Shown here one piece after another: positions 15,214 to 22,306 of a stretch of DNA of 26,159 bases (within the stretch, counting starts at the first letter, position 1; the number at the start of each line of letters is the position of its first letter). This stretch comes from an uncultured Eubacteriales bacterium (GTDB lineage: Bacteria; Bacillota; Clostridia; Christensenellales; CAG-917): assembly GCA_900547975.1 (NCBI GenBank), contig URIX01000020.1:1-26159 (forward strand), in the 5' to 3' direction. The notes beneath the pieces were generated by a model, which was given only the letters and a program-made list of their open reading frames with translations, was not told the DNA's origin and ran no database searches. The position numbers and the translations under genes were made by a program.

Positions 15214-16155
15214 TCACAAAATAACGTGCAAATTGCGAATATCCGCATTTTTTATTCGTTTTTGGATTGCGTACCCGAACGGTTCGAGATAGTTTCCTTC
15301 GATTTTCAACTCGAACTGCTCATTCATCTCTTTTGCAAACGCGCCGCAAACGTCCTCGACAATCTCTCTTTTCACCCTCTTGCCGCTCTCGTCGTTGTCC
15401 GCCGTGAGCAGAAATTCGAGAGTGTCGGCAAGCGAGCCGAATTTGACGAGCGAGCGCATTTGTCTTATCGCCCACTTGTAGTACGGCATATGCCTTTTTT
15501 CAAGCAAGAACGCAAGTTCGCAAGCGGACTTGACAAACTCGCCGAGCGCGAGCATAGCCGCCCCGTCCTCGCCGTGTTTTATGCACCGAGCGTAGTTATA
15601 CTGCCCCGACTGCGCCGCCCTCAAAGCGCACGAACCGATTTTCTTGATTCGCACGTCTTCGGGCATACCGTGCAAAATCTCGTTGCGGATTTTGGTAAAC
15701 TCGCCCAAGTCGTCGCGGAACACTTCACCGTTGGTTGCTTCGGCAAAAAAGAACGAGTCGGTATACAGCCACTCTTGCCAATCTATCGGCGCACCGTCCG
15801 AGCCGGTGTATCTTCTGTAGAAATCGTCTATCGTAAACACGCCCTTGAAAGCCGAACTTTCAACGCTTGCGCGAGCGTTGTCAACGCCGTTTTTCAGCGC
15901 ATATTCCTCTTTAAGTTTATCATATGCACGCATTAGATAAAACCCGATTTTTTCCTCGTCATCTTTGGTAAGCCAAAGGCAGAATCCCGTTTCAAAATCG
16001 TGGTCGCGCGAGGTTTTGTCGTCGAATCCGAAACATTCCGAGCCGTGTCCGACAAGCCCGACCGCAATGCGATTTTCAAAGTCGCCAAAATTGCGGCTTA
16101 TCATTTCCGCACCCGCTTCTTCATAAAACTTTCTTGCTTCTTCAAGTCCTTTCAT
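15214..16155 (-). CDS. DUF4037 protein (nucleotidyltransferase-like)
   Basis: I chose the ATG at 16155 over the in-frame TTG at 16161; neither has a clear ribosome binding site. This gives 313 residues. Near residues 35-58 the sequence VGLVGHGSECFGFDDKTSRDHDFETGF has a GS motif followed by paired acidic residues, as in the nucleotidyltransferase fold of DUF4037 proteins. The rest is helical. The enzymatic activity of DUF4037 proteins is not established, and a nucleotide-transfer role is inferred from the GSxxxxxxDxxSDxD-like pattern. It sits 38-44 nt after the TPR gene and 6 nt before the Nudix gene. Confidence 0.85.
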   Translation of the reverse strand: MKGLEEARKFYEEAGAEMISRNFGDFENRIAVGLVGHGSECFGFDDKTSRDHDFETGFCLWLTKDDEEKIGFYLMRAYDKLKEEYALKNGVDNARASVESSAFKGVFTIDDFYRRYTGSDGAPIDWQEWLYTDSFFFAEATNGEVFRDDLGEFTKIRNEILHGMPEDVRIKKIGSCALRAAQSGQYNYARCIKHGEDGAAMLALGEFVKSACELAFLLEKRHMPYYKWAIRQMRSLVKFGSLADTLEFLLTADNDESGKRVKREIVEDVCGAFAKEMNEQFELKIEGNYLEPFGYAIQKRIKNADIRNLHVIL

Positions 16156-16199
16156 ATTCAAAATCGACGTTTTATCTATCGATATACACTTGATAAAAC

Positions 16200-16994
16200 T
16201 TATTTTCTGTTATTTTCGTAGATTTGTTTCGCTCTGTTCTCGAGTTCCGCTTTTTGAATGAAATATCCGAAAAACTCAAAAGACGGCGCGCACTTCGAGC
16301 ATACGAACGCATAGTTTCCGTCACGAACAAGCGACTTGTCATCAAGGCACTCGTATGCAAGGTTCAAAAGGTTTTCCACTTCCTCGTCGCAGGTTTCGCC
16401 CTTGCTTTGCGCCTCGCTAAACGCAAGGTGCGCAAGATTGACATAGGACACCGCAAGTTCGCAAAAACCGCCTTTGTTTTTGAGCAAGTCTATTGCCTTT
16501 CGATAGTACGCCCTGCCCTCTGAAAATCTTTGCAAATCGCAAAGCGCGGTGGCGTAATTGTTGTACAGTCCCGCAAGGCGATAGTCGTCTTTTTCAAGCG
16601 ATTTTTCGTACCGCTCTTTTGCAATCTCGTAGTACTTTATCGCTTCTTTCGCCTTTCCGAACGCTTTCATAGTCGTGGCGCAATTAAGATAAATCGTCGC
16701 GTCGCCAACGCTCGAACAAGTGCCGCTACACGCCAAAATCGCAAGTGCTTCGTCCACGGCGGCGAGTCCTTTTTCTTTGTCGCCGAGTTTGCGGTAAAGC
16801 CCGATTTGCTCACTTAGCACTTCCAAAAGTCCTTTGGTATCGTTCAAGACTTTTGCTTCTTTTTCCCAGTATTCGAGAACGCGCTTTGCGCCTTGCAAAT
16901 CGTCTTTTTCAAACATTTCGTCGATTTTGTCAATCACTCGCACGATAGGAATCGTGCCGATAGGTTCTTTTGAACAACTGCATTTTTCCTGCAT
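16200..16994 (-). CDS. TPR-repeat protein with Cys motif at the N-terminus
   Basis: The frame stays open upstream to 17219, but the ATG at 16994 has GAGG about 8 nt before it and follows a promoter at 17023-17050, so I take it as the start (264 residues). The N-terminus MQEKCSCSKEPIG is cysteine rich. Helical pairs follow, with TPR-like spacing (e.g. ATIYLNCATTMKAFGKAKEA, then LAGLYNNYATALCDLQRFSE, then LAVSYVNLAHLAFSE), at least three repeats. The C-terminus has a CSKC pair. It is probably a protein-interaction scaffold for the DUF4037 and Nudix proteins encoded downstream (inference). No signal peptide is seen. Confidence 0.8.
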   Translation of the reverse strand: MQEKCSCSKEPIGTIPIVRVIDKIDEMFEKDDLQGAKRVLEYWEKEAKVLNDTKGLLEVLSEQIGLYRKLGDKEKGLAAVDEALAILACSGTCSSVGDATIYLNCATTMKAFGKAKEAIKYYEIAKERYEKSLEKDDYRLAGLYNNYATALCDLQRFSEGRAYYRKAIDLLKNKGGFCELAVSYVNLAHLAFSEAQSKGETCDEEVENLLNLAYECLDDKSLVRDGNYAFVCSKCAPSFEFFGYFIQKAELENRAKQIYENNRK

Positions 16995-17022
16995 ATTCTG
17001 CCTCACTCGTTTTGGTAAAAAT

Positions 17023-17050
17023 ATCATATCACAAAATCGCATTTTAGCAA
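17023..17050 (-). promoter_or_regulatory. Promoter of the TPR-DUF4037-Nudix operon
   Basis: TTGCTA (17045-17050) and TATGAT (17023-17028) are 16 bp apart. The expected leader is about 20 nt to ATG 16994. The spacer 17051-17344 shows no gene; it contains loose T/C-rich pieces around GCAGCATACGG-like words but no exact repeat. Confidence 0.55.
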
Positions 17051-17344
17051 AGAGGGAAACGAAAATACTTTGCTGATTATGCACGCCTTTATTTTCTTTG
17101 CCGCATTGCGTTTTACCGAATTTTCGTTTCGAGTTTTTTGCAATTTGCCGTATACGGTTTACATATTTTCCACCGCGCGCTTTTCTTTTACCGCAGCATA
17201 CGGTTTCAACGACTGCCACCGCTCGTTTTTCTTAACTGCGCTATGCGCTTTTCTTTGTTGCCGTCGTTGGTTTTTAATGGAATTTTAATAATACAAAATC
17301 CGCATATTGTCGATTTTCGCGTCGGCTTTTGTCGAAAACGCATA

Positions 17345-17374
17345 TTGAAATGAATTAATTATGTATTGTATAAT
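17345..17374 (+). promoter_or_regulatory. Promoter of the M28 peptidase gene
   Basis: TTGAAA (17345-17350) and TATAAT (17369-17374) are 18 bp apart, about 20 nt before the ribosome binding site. Confidence 0.65.
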
Positions 17375-17402
17375 AAATTTATCTTATTCGAGGGGGAAGT
17401 TT

Positions 17403-18671
17403 ATGGGAAAACTTCAAAAACTTATCGACAACAAGGCGCAAAGCGCGAAGTTTATGTGCGACGAAATCGCGCATATTTGCAACGATATGCCAAAGCGCGA
17501 TCCCGGCAGCGAGGGCGAAAAAATGGCGTGCGAATATATGGCGGACTACCTCAAACACGACTGCGGTTGCGAAAGGTCCGACGTCGAATCTTTCACCGAA
17601 CACCCCAACGCGTTTTTCGGCTGGATTTACTTCACTATAACCTTCGTGCTTGCGGGTATGGCACTGTTCTTCTTCCTTCCCGTTCTCGGAGCGGTGCTTA
17701 CGGGCTTGGGATTTGCGATTTTGTTCATTCAATTCGGTCTTTACAAAAAACTCGTTGACAAGTGCTTCCCCAAAAAGACGGGACACAGCGTTACCGCCAT
17801 CAAGAAATGCACGGGCGAAGTGAAAGGCAGAGTGTTTTTCAACGGACACCCCGACGCGGTTTGGAACTGGCCCGTCAACAACAAATTCGGCGGTACGGCA
17901 CACGTTGCGCACCTCGTGACGAGCGTTGTGAGCGGACTCGTAGTGCTCGGATTGAACATCGCGGCGGCAGTCGCAACAAAATGCCAACCAGTAATCGACT
18001 ACACCGTCGCAGGTTACGTCGCGCTTTACGGTCCGGTGCTTTTCTGGATGGGCATTGCGATTTTGATTATGGTCCCCTGCCTCGTCGGTATGTACTTTAT
18101 GTGGGATGAAAACACCATCACGGACGGCGCAAACGACAACCTCACCGGTTGCTATATGGGCATTGCGATTCTCAAAGCAATGAAAGATCAAGGCATCGAG
18201 CTCGAACACACGGAAGTCGGAGTAATCATTTCGGGAAGCGAGGAAGCGGGACTTCGCGGCGCAATGGCTTGGTGTCAAGCGCACAAAGGCGAATTTGACG
18301 ACGTTCCCACTTGGATTTATTCCTACGACACCATACACGAAAGCCGTTTTCTCGGCGTAAACTATCGCGACCTCAACGGCACGGTGAAATCGGACAAGGA
18401 AGTGAGCGACTCCTTCATAACCGCCGCAAACGAACTCGGCATCAAATGCAGCAAGACGTGGGTCCCCCCGTTCGGCGGCGCAACGGACAACGCGGCGTTC
18501 AACAAAGCGGGATTCCGCTCGACGGGTATCACCGCTCTCGACCACAATCTTCAAGACTACTATCACACGATGCGCGACACGGCGGACAATCTCAACCCCG
18601 AATGTCTTGCCGACTGCTATGCGATTTCCGTCAAATGCCTTGAAAACTTTGACCGCGACATCGCAAAATAA
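17403..18671 (+). CDS. Membrane-associated M28 family metallopeptidase
   Basis: 422 residues from ATG 17403, chosen because GGGGGAAG sits just upstream; an ATG at 17361 lies inside the promoter. Zinc-ligand motifs of the M28 (aminopeptidase Y/QC) fold are visible: GHPD with H149, GANDN with D245, GSEEAG with E280/E281, YSYDT with D309 and YYHTMRDT with H388. Four hydrophobic stretches occur (about 73-92, 93-113, 168-190, 203-233), so membrane segments lie before and between the first two zinc ligands. Normal M28 enzymes have those ligands close together. The reaction would be removal of N-terminal residues from peptides. No signal peptide is obvious. The substrate is unknown. Confidence 0.88.
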   Translation: MGKLQKLIDNKAQSAKFMCDEIAHICNDMPKRDPGSEGEKMACEYMADYLKHDCGCERSDVESFTEHPNAFFGWIYFTITFVLAGMALFFFLPVLGAVLTGLGFAILFIQFGLYKKLVDKCFPKKTGHSVTAIKKCTGEVKGRVFFNGHPDAVWNWPVNNKFGGTAHVAHLVTSVVSGLVVLGLNIAAAVATKCQPVIDYTVAGYVALYGPVLFWMGIAILIMVPCLVGMYFMWDENTITDGANDNLTGCYMGIAILKAMKDQGIELEHTEVGVIISGSEEAGLRGAMAWCQAHKGEFDDVPTWIYSYDTIHESRFLGVNYRDLNGTVKSDKEVSDSFITAANELGIKCSKTWVPPFGGATDNAAFNKAGFRSTGITALDHNLQDYYHTMRDTADNLNPECLADCYAISVKCLENFDRDIAK

Positions 18672-18773
18672 CGTCTGAATATCGAAAAAAACGCTGTAAA
18701 AAAGCACTAAAAAACAGCGAAAAATAATCAAAAAAATCAACGAAAAGTAAGTGAAAAACCAACTTATTCATTC

Positions 18774-18807
18774 AAAAAATCCTTCCGCATTTTCGGAAGG
18801 ATTTTTT
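18774..18807. terminator. Bidirectional terminator between peptidase and MATE genes
   Basis: A 7-bp GC stem (18781-18787 with 18794-18800) is extended by A-run/T-run pairs on both sides, which suits the convergent genes. Confidence 0.9.
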
Positions 18808-18833
18808 TTTCGCGGTTTTCTTTTCCGCTATTT

Positions 18834-20480
18834 TTACGCAACGTTATTTTTTTTGCCGCTTCGTTTAATTATGTCGGATTCGCTTTGCCTCGTTTCGTCC
18901 GATTCTTGTTGCGTTACGTCGGATTTGTTTTCGGTCACGTTCGATTCGCTTTCGGTCACGCTCGATTCGTTTTCGGTCACGCTCGATTTGTTTTCGGCTC
19001 TTTCGTATTCTTCTTCGAACACGACTTCCCTCTTGTATTCGTCCTCGTCCTCTTTTGCGATTTGCGAATCGACGTTGCCGCTCGGCTCGGTTTCGACTGC
19101 GGATAAGAGTTTAGGCTTCTCACGCTTGTAGACTATCGCCATAATCACGCCGTCAACGATGATGTTCAGCACCCAACTTATAGGCCAACTCAAATATAGC
19201 ATTTCGGGCGTATTGACCACTTTGCACGCGGTGTAAATCCACACGATACGGAACACGCATATGCAGAAGAAGTTGGCAACCATCGGCGTGAACGAGTAGC
19301 CCATACCGCGCATACAACCGACAAGCACCTCGACGATACCGCAAACGAAGTATATGGGCAAAATGATTTTCATTCTCGCGCAAGCGTAGCCGATAACTTC
19401 GGGATCGGACGTGTATAGCCTTGCGATATACTGCCCTGCCGTGAGCAGAACGAGCGTCCAAAAAAGGCTTATCACGAGAATCATTATCGACGCTTCAATC
19501 ACGGATTTTTTGATACGTTTGGGCTTTTTCGCGCCGTAGTTTTGCCCCACGAACGTAACCGTTGCGTTGGACACGGCGTTCATAGACGTGTACACGAAGC
19601 CTTCGAGGTTGCTTCCAGTCGAACTGCCTGCGACAAGCGAATAGCCGAAAGTGTTGAGATTCGTTTGAATCAGCACATTTGCGACAGAGAAAAACGAATT
19701 GAGTATGCCGCTCGGCAAACCGACTTTGAGTATCTGCAACAACTCGTCCTTGTGAAAGCGCAGTTTTTTAAGCACGAGTTTGCAATATCCGTCCTCTTTC
19801 AAGAGGGTTATAACGAGCATAATGCAGGACAAATACTGGCTTACGATAGTCGCAATGGCAACGCCCTCGACGTCGAGTTTTGCCACGATAACGAATATGA
19901 GGTTGAGCGCAACATTGACGATACCCGCAACCGTGAGGTATATAAGCGGACGTTTCGTATCGCCTTTTGCACGAAGAATGGACGCGCCGAAATTGTACAG
20001 CACGTTTGCGGGCGTGCCGATAAAATAAATAAACAAATAGTCCGTGGCCTTGTCCAAAATCGCGGGGTCGGTTTTCATCCAAACGAGGAAATATCTTGCG
20101 CAAAAAACGCCGATAAGCCCAACGACCGTACCGCTTATGAGAGACAAAAGCACCGACGTATGCACGGTGTTTTGCGCGCGCTTTTCGTCACGAGAGCCTA
20201 TCGCCTGACTCATAACCACATTCGTGCCGATAGACAAACCTATGACGACGTTGATTATGAGGTTAATAAGCGCAACGTTTGACGAAACCGCCGCAAGCGA
20301 TTGCGTGCTCGTTTCGGAAAACTGACCGATAACTATCAAATCCGCCGCATTGAACAGCAGTTGCAAAATACCCGAAAACGCAAGCGGAAGGGACACCGCA
20401 ATGAGCTTTTTGAGCAGCGGCCCGCTTGTCATATCCATATCTTTGGCGACGGCTTGATGGTGAAAATGAAGTGGTTTCAT
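18834..20480 (-). CDS. MATE family efflux transporter with repetitive acidic C-terminal tail
   Basis: 548 residues from ATG 20480. The ribosome binding site is weak (GGAT); a later ATG at codon 17 is a possible alternative. Residues about 20-455 show the twelve-helix MATE pattern with the two related halves, including PLAFSGILQLLFNAADLIVI near the start and KVGLPSGILNSFFSVANVLI opening the second half. These proteins export cationic drugs or dyes in exchange for Na+ or H+. About 90 residues follow the last helix and are highly charged, with runs such as SSVTENESSVTESESNVTEN made by 21-bp DNA repeats (18871-18996). The tail is absent from ordinary MATE proteins. The substrate is unknown. Confidence 0.93.
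   Translation of the reverse strand: MKPLHFHHQAVAKDMDMTSGPLLKKLIAVSLPLAFSGILQLLFNAADLIVIGQFSETSTQSLAAVSSNVALINLIINVVIGLSIGTNVVMSQAIGSRDEKRAQNTVHTSVLLSLISGTVVGLIGVFCARYFLVWMKTDPAILDKATDYLFIYFIGTPANVLYNFGASILRAKGDTKRPLIYLTVAGIVNVALNLIFVIVAKLDVEGVAIATIVSQYLSCIMLVITLLKEDGYCKLVLKKLRFHKDELLQILKVGLPSGILNSFFSVANVLIQTNLNTFGYSLVAGSSTGSNLEGFVYTSMNAVSNATVTFVGQNYGAKKPKRIKKSVIEASIMILVISLFWTLVLLTAGQYIARLYTSDPEVIGYACARMKIILPIYFVCGIVEVLVGCMRGMGYSFTPMVANFFCICVFRIVWIYTACKVVNTPEMLYLSWPISWVLNIIVDGVIMAIVYKREKPKLLSAVETEPSGNVDSQIAKEDEDEYKREVVFEEEYERAENKSSVTENESSVTESESNVTENKSDVTQQESDETRQSESDIIKRSGKKNNVA
18871..18996. repeat. 21-bp tandem repeats in the MATE C-terminal coding region
   Basis: About six units of 21 bp; the four nearest 18996 (from 18913) are clear, of the form GTCACGCTCGATT(C/T)GTTTTCG on the plus strand, and earlier ones are degenerate. 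Each unit encodes seven residues (ENxSxVT-like), so unit-number changes keep the frame. Confidence 0.85.
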
Positions 20481-20540
20481 ATTTTATCCGTTGTGATAAA
20501 GCGTGTATTTCTCAACAAATTCCCTCTTGTTTGAGAGATT

Positions 20541-20568
20541 ATTTTATCACTTCCGCCGCCAAAGTCAA
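20541..20568 (-). promoter_or_regulatory. MATE gene promoter
   Basis: TTGACT (20563-20568) and TAAAAT (20541-20546) are 16 bp apart on the minus strand, about 60 nt before the ATG. Confidence 0.5.
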
Positions 20569-20680
20569 ACGGAAACGCACCATATCCGTTATTAAAATAA
20601 TGGAAATATCGTTTTCATATCAACGCGATTTTCAAAATGCACTAATGTTACTATGAAAATTGAGTATACTTCGTTGAATA

Positions 20681-20722
20681 TTGATTTCTTTACTTAATTT
20701 ATGATATACTAGATATATCATA
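20681..20722 (+). promoter_or_regulatory. Orphan plus-strand promoter overlapped by a dyad
   Basis: TTGATT (20681-20686) and TATACT (20705-20710) are 18 bp apart. A dyad with 9-bp arms, TATGATATA-N5-TATATCATA, covers 20700-20722, overlapping the -10 box and start site. No protein gene follows on this strand before the hairpin at 20790-20820. Confidence 0.4.
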
Positions 20723-20825
20723 AAATTCGATTTGCGTTACTAACGCTTCTCCGCCGAAAATCCGCATCAAAAAACACCGCAAAAACGACAAGTCCCGACT
20801 TCGATTTGAAGTCGGGACTTTATCT
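20717..20825 (+). ncRNA. Candidate small RNA of about 105 nt
   Basis: It is defined only by the promoter-like signal at 20681-20710 and the strong hairpin at 20790-20820. The plus-strand T-run after the hairpin is poor (TTATCTTTG), which weakens the case. No known RNA family is recognised. Confidence 0.2.
20782..20820 (-). terminator. Terminator of the SDR gene
   Basis: A perfect 13-bp stem (20790-20802 with 20808-20820) and 5-nt loop lies about 20 nt after the SDR stop. On the minus strand it is followed by TGTCGTTTTT. Confidence 0.7.
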
Positions 20826-20840
20826 TTGAGTTAAATTGCA

Positions 20841-21635
20841 TTATTTTGCGGCTTTTTGTGCTGTAAAACGGTCAAGTTTGTTTTTTTCCAGTTTCAAATA
20901 CACCCATTTGATCGGCGGGCAGATTGCAAACAGGAATTGCGCGAACGTGAAGAGTTTGGACGGATTGACAAATTTGCGTTTATGCTCCAAACCTCTCACC
21001 ATACATTTGGCAACGTGTTGAGGTTTTTGCACGGGGAACGGCCGCTCGCGAATGACTTTGCCATCTTGACCTTCCACCGCTTTTTTGAAGAAGCCCGTGT
21101 CGGTGGCTATCGGATAGAGGCAAGTGAGGGCAACGTTTTTGGGAAGTTCGTAGCGCAAACCTTGTTGGAAGCCTTGCATTGCAAACTTGCTTGCGCTGTA
21201 CAGCGTGTAGCCGGGCATTGCGAGTTTGCCGATTGCCGAAACGGTGATTGCCATTTGACCTTGCTTGCCGCCGAGATATTCGACGTATTTTTGGTATGTA
21301 TAGATGGGCGAATACACATTGACCTTGAAGATGTCTTCGATGCGTTCCCAGTTGACGTAGTTCATCGTTTCGTAGTACGGGAAGCCGGCGTTTGCAAAGA
21401 AGATGTCGATCGAGCCGAGTTTTTCGGTTGCGGTCGCAAAGATGGAATCGACGTTTTCTTTGGTGGACACGTCGCACACCATCGGGAACACGTTTTTGAG
21501 GTTAAGAGCCTCGATTCTGTCGGTGCGCAAGTCAACCGCCAAAATTTTATTGCTGCCGTTTGCGAGCAATTTGAGCGTTTCAAGACCTATACCGCTGTTC
21601 GAACCGGTGATGACGATGGTTTTGCCGTTTATCAT
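20841..21635 (-). CDS. Short-chain dehydrogenase/reductase (SDR)
   Basis: 264 residues from ATG 21635, with AAAGGAG upstream. The classical SDR motifs are all present: cofactor loop TGSNSGIG at 10-17, acidic D35 ending the second strand (AVDLRT), which favours NAD(H) over NADP(H), NAG at 82-84, catalytic S133, and Y146-x3-K150. The hydrophobic, basic C-terminus (FTFAQFLFAICPPIKWVYLK, 223-242) suggests membrane or lipid association, as in SDRs acting on lipid-like substrates (inference). It stands alone between its terminator and the coaE end; a weak TATACT at 21694-21699 may be its -10 box. The substrate is not known. Confidence 0.92.
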   Translation of the reverse strand: MINGKTIVITGSNSGIGLETLKLLANGSNKILAVDLRTDRIEALNLKNVFPMVCDVSTKENVDSIFATATEKLGSIDIFFANAGFPYYETMNYVNWERIEDIFKVNVYSPIYTYQKYVEYLGGKQGQMAITVSAIGKLAMPGYTLYSASKFAMQGFQQGLRYELPKNVALTCLYPIATDTGFFKKAVEGQDGKVIRERPFPVQKPQHVAKCMVRGLEHKRKFVNPSKLFTFAQFLFAICPPIKWVYLKLEKNKLDRFTAQKAAK

Positions 21636-21701
21636 AATTTTCTCCTTTCAATCTCGCAAATTTATGCGGATTTTGATTAATTTATTTACTTATAGTATAT
21701 T

Positions 21702-21719
21702 ATCACGAAAAAGCGTGAT
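21702..21719. terminator. Weak hairpin after coaE
   Basis: A 6-bp stem ATCACG/CGTGAT with an A/T-rich loop lies 9 nt after the coaE stop. A following T-run is lacking, so termination here is uncertain; it may instead belong to the SDR promoter. Confidence 0.3.
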
Positions 21720-21727
21720 TTAACGAT

Positions 21728-22306
21728 TTATTGTGAGTGATTGTTATATTTGGATAAAATTTGATTAAAAGTTTCGTTTGCGCGGGCTTGCAGAGCGGAA
21801 AGAGAGCGGGAATTGTCAATAACAATCGTGGCTTTTGCCCTCAACACGGCGGACGGAACTTGCGAGCGTATGCGCGAAACCGCTTGTTTTACGCTCATTC
21901 CTCTGCCCTTTTTCAAGCGCGAAATACGTTTGAAAAGAGGCGCTCTGATGTATACGATTTCGTCAAACGCCTCGTCGCCGCCCTCTATGAAAAGCGGAAG
22001 TTCGACAACAAGCGGACTTTCTTTACATTCCGATATAGCCCGCATAATTTCGGGGTGTGCGAGCGCGTTGAGTTTTTTGCGCTCGCCACGGTCGGAAAAC
22101 ACGATTTTTGCGAGTGCGCCTTTATCGACTACGCCGTTTGAAACGACGCTTGGAAACAATGTCGCGATTTTTTGGATATACGACGGTGTTTTGAGCAATT
22201 CGGCATTGATTTCGTCTGCGCTGAGGCAGAAAAATCCCCTTTCCTTTGCGATTTTCATAACCTCGCTTTTGCCCGAGCCTATTCCGCCGATAACCGCGAT
22301 TCTCAT
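21728..22306 (-). CDS. coaE: Dephospho-CoA kinase
   Basis: 192 residues. The P-loop GGIGSGKS is at 7-14, followed by SADEINAELL with D31 in the acceptor-binding position, and by LNALAHPEIMRAI and LVVELPLFIEGG, all CoaE landmarks. The enzyme adds the 3'-phosphate to dephospho-CoA, the last step of coenzyme A synthesis, in the cytoplasm. Its ATG overlaps the polA stop as ATGA, so it is translationally coupled. Linkage to polA is a frequent order in Firmicutes. The sequence is somewhat diverged (VIGGIGSGKS for the common LTGGIASGKS) but the motif residues are intact. Confidence 0.93.
   Translation of the reverse strand: MRIAVIGGIGSGKSEVMKIAKERGFFCLSADEINAELLKTPSYIQKIATLFPSVVSNGVVDKGALAKIVFSDRGERKKLNALAHPEIMRAISECKESPLVVELPLFIEGGDEAFDEIVYIRAPLFKRISRLKKGRGMSVKQAVSRIRSQVPSAVLRAKATIVIDNSRSLSALQARANETFNQILSKYNNHSQ

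Noticed and set aside
14923..15936. 337-codon plus-strand frame across the Nudix and DUF4037 genes
   Set aside because: It covers two real minus-strand genes in full or part and has no motif support.
16995..17219. N-terminal extension of the TPR protein by 75 codons
   Set aside because: The extension crosses the likely promoter, is basic and motif-free, and the ATG at 16994 has a proper ribosome binding site.
17379..18740. 453-codon minus-strand frame opposite the M28 peptidase
   Set aside because: The plus frame has the zinc-ligand motifs, a promoter and a ribosome binding site; the antisense frame is a by-product of codon use.
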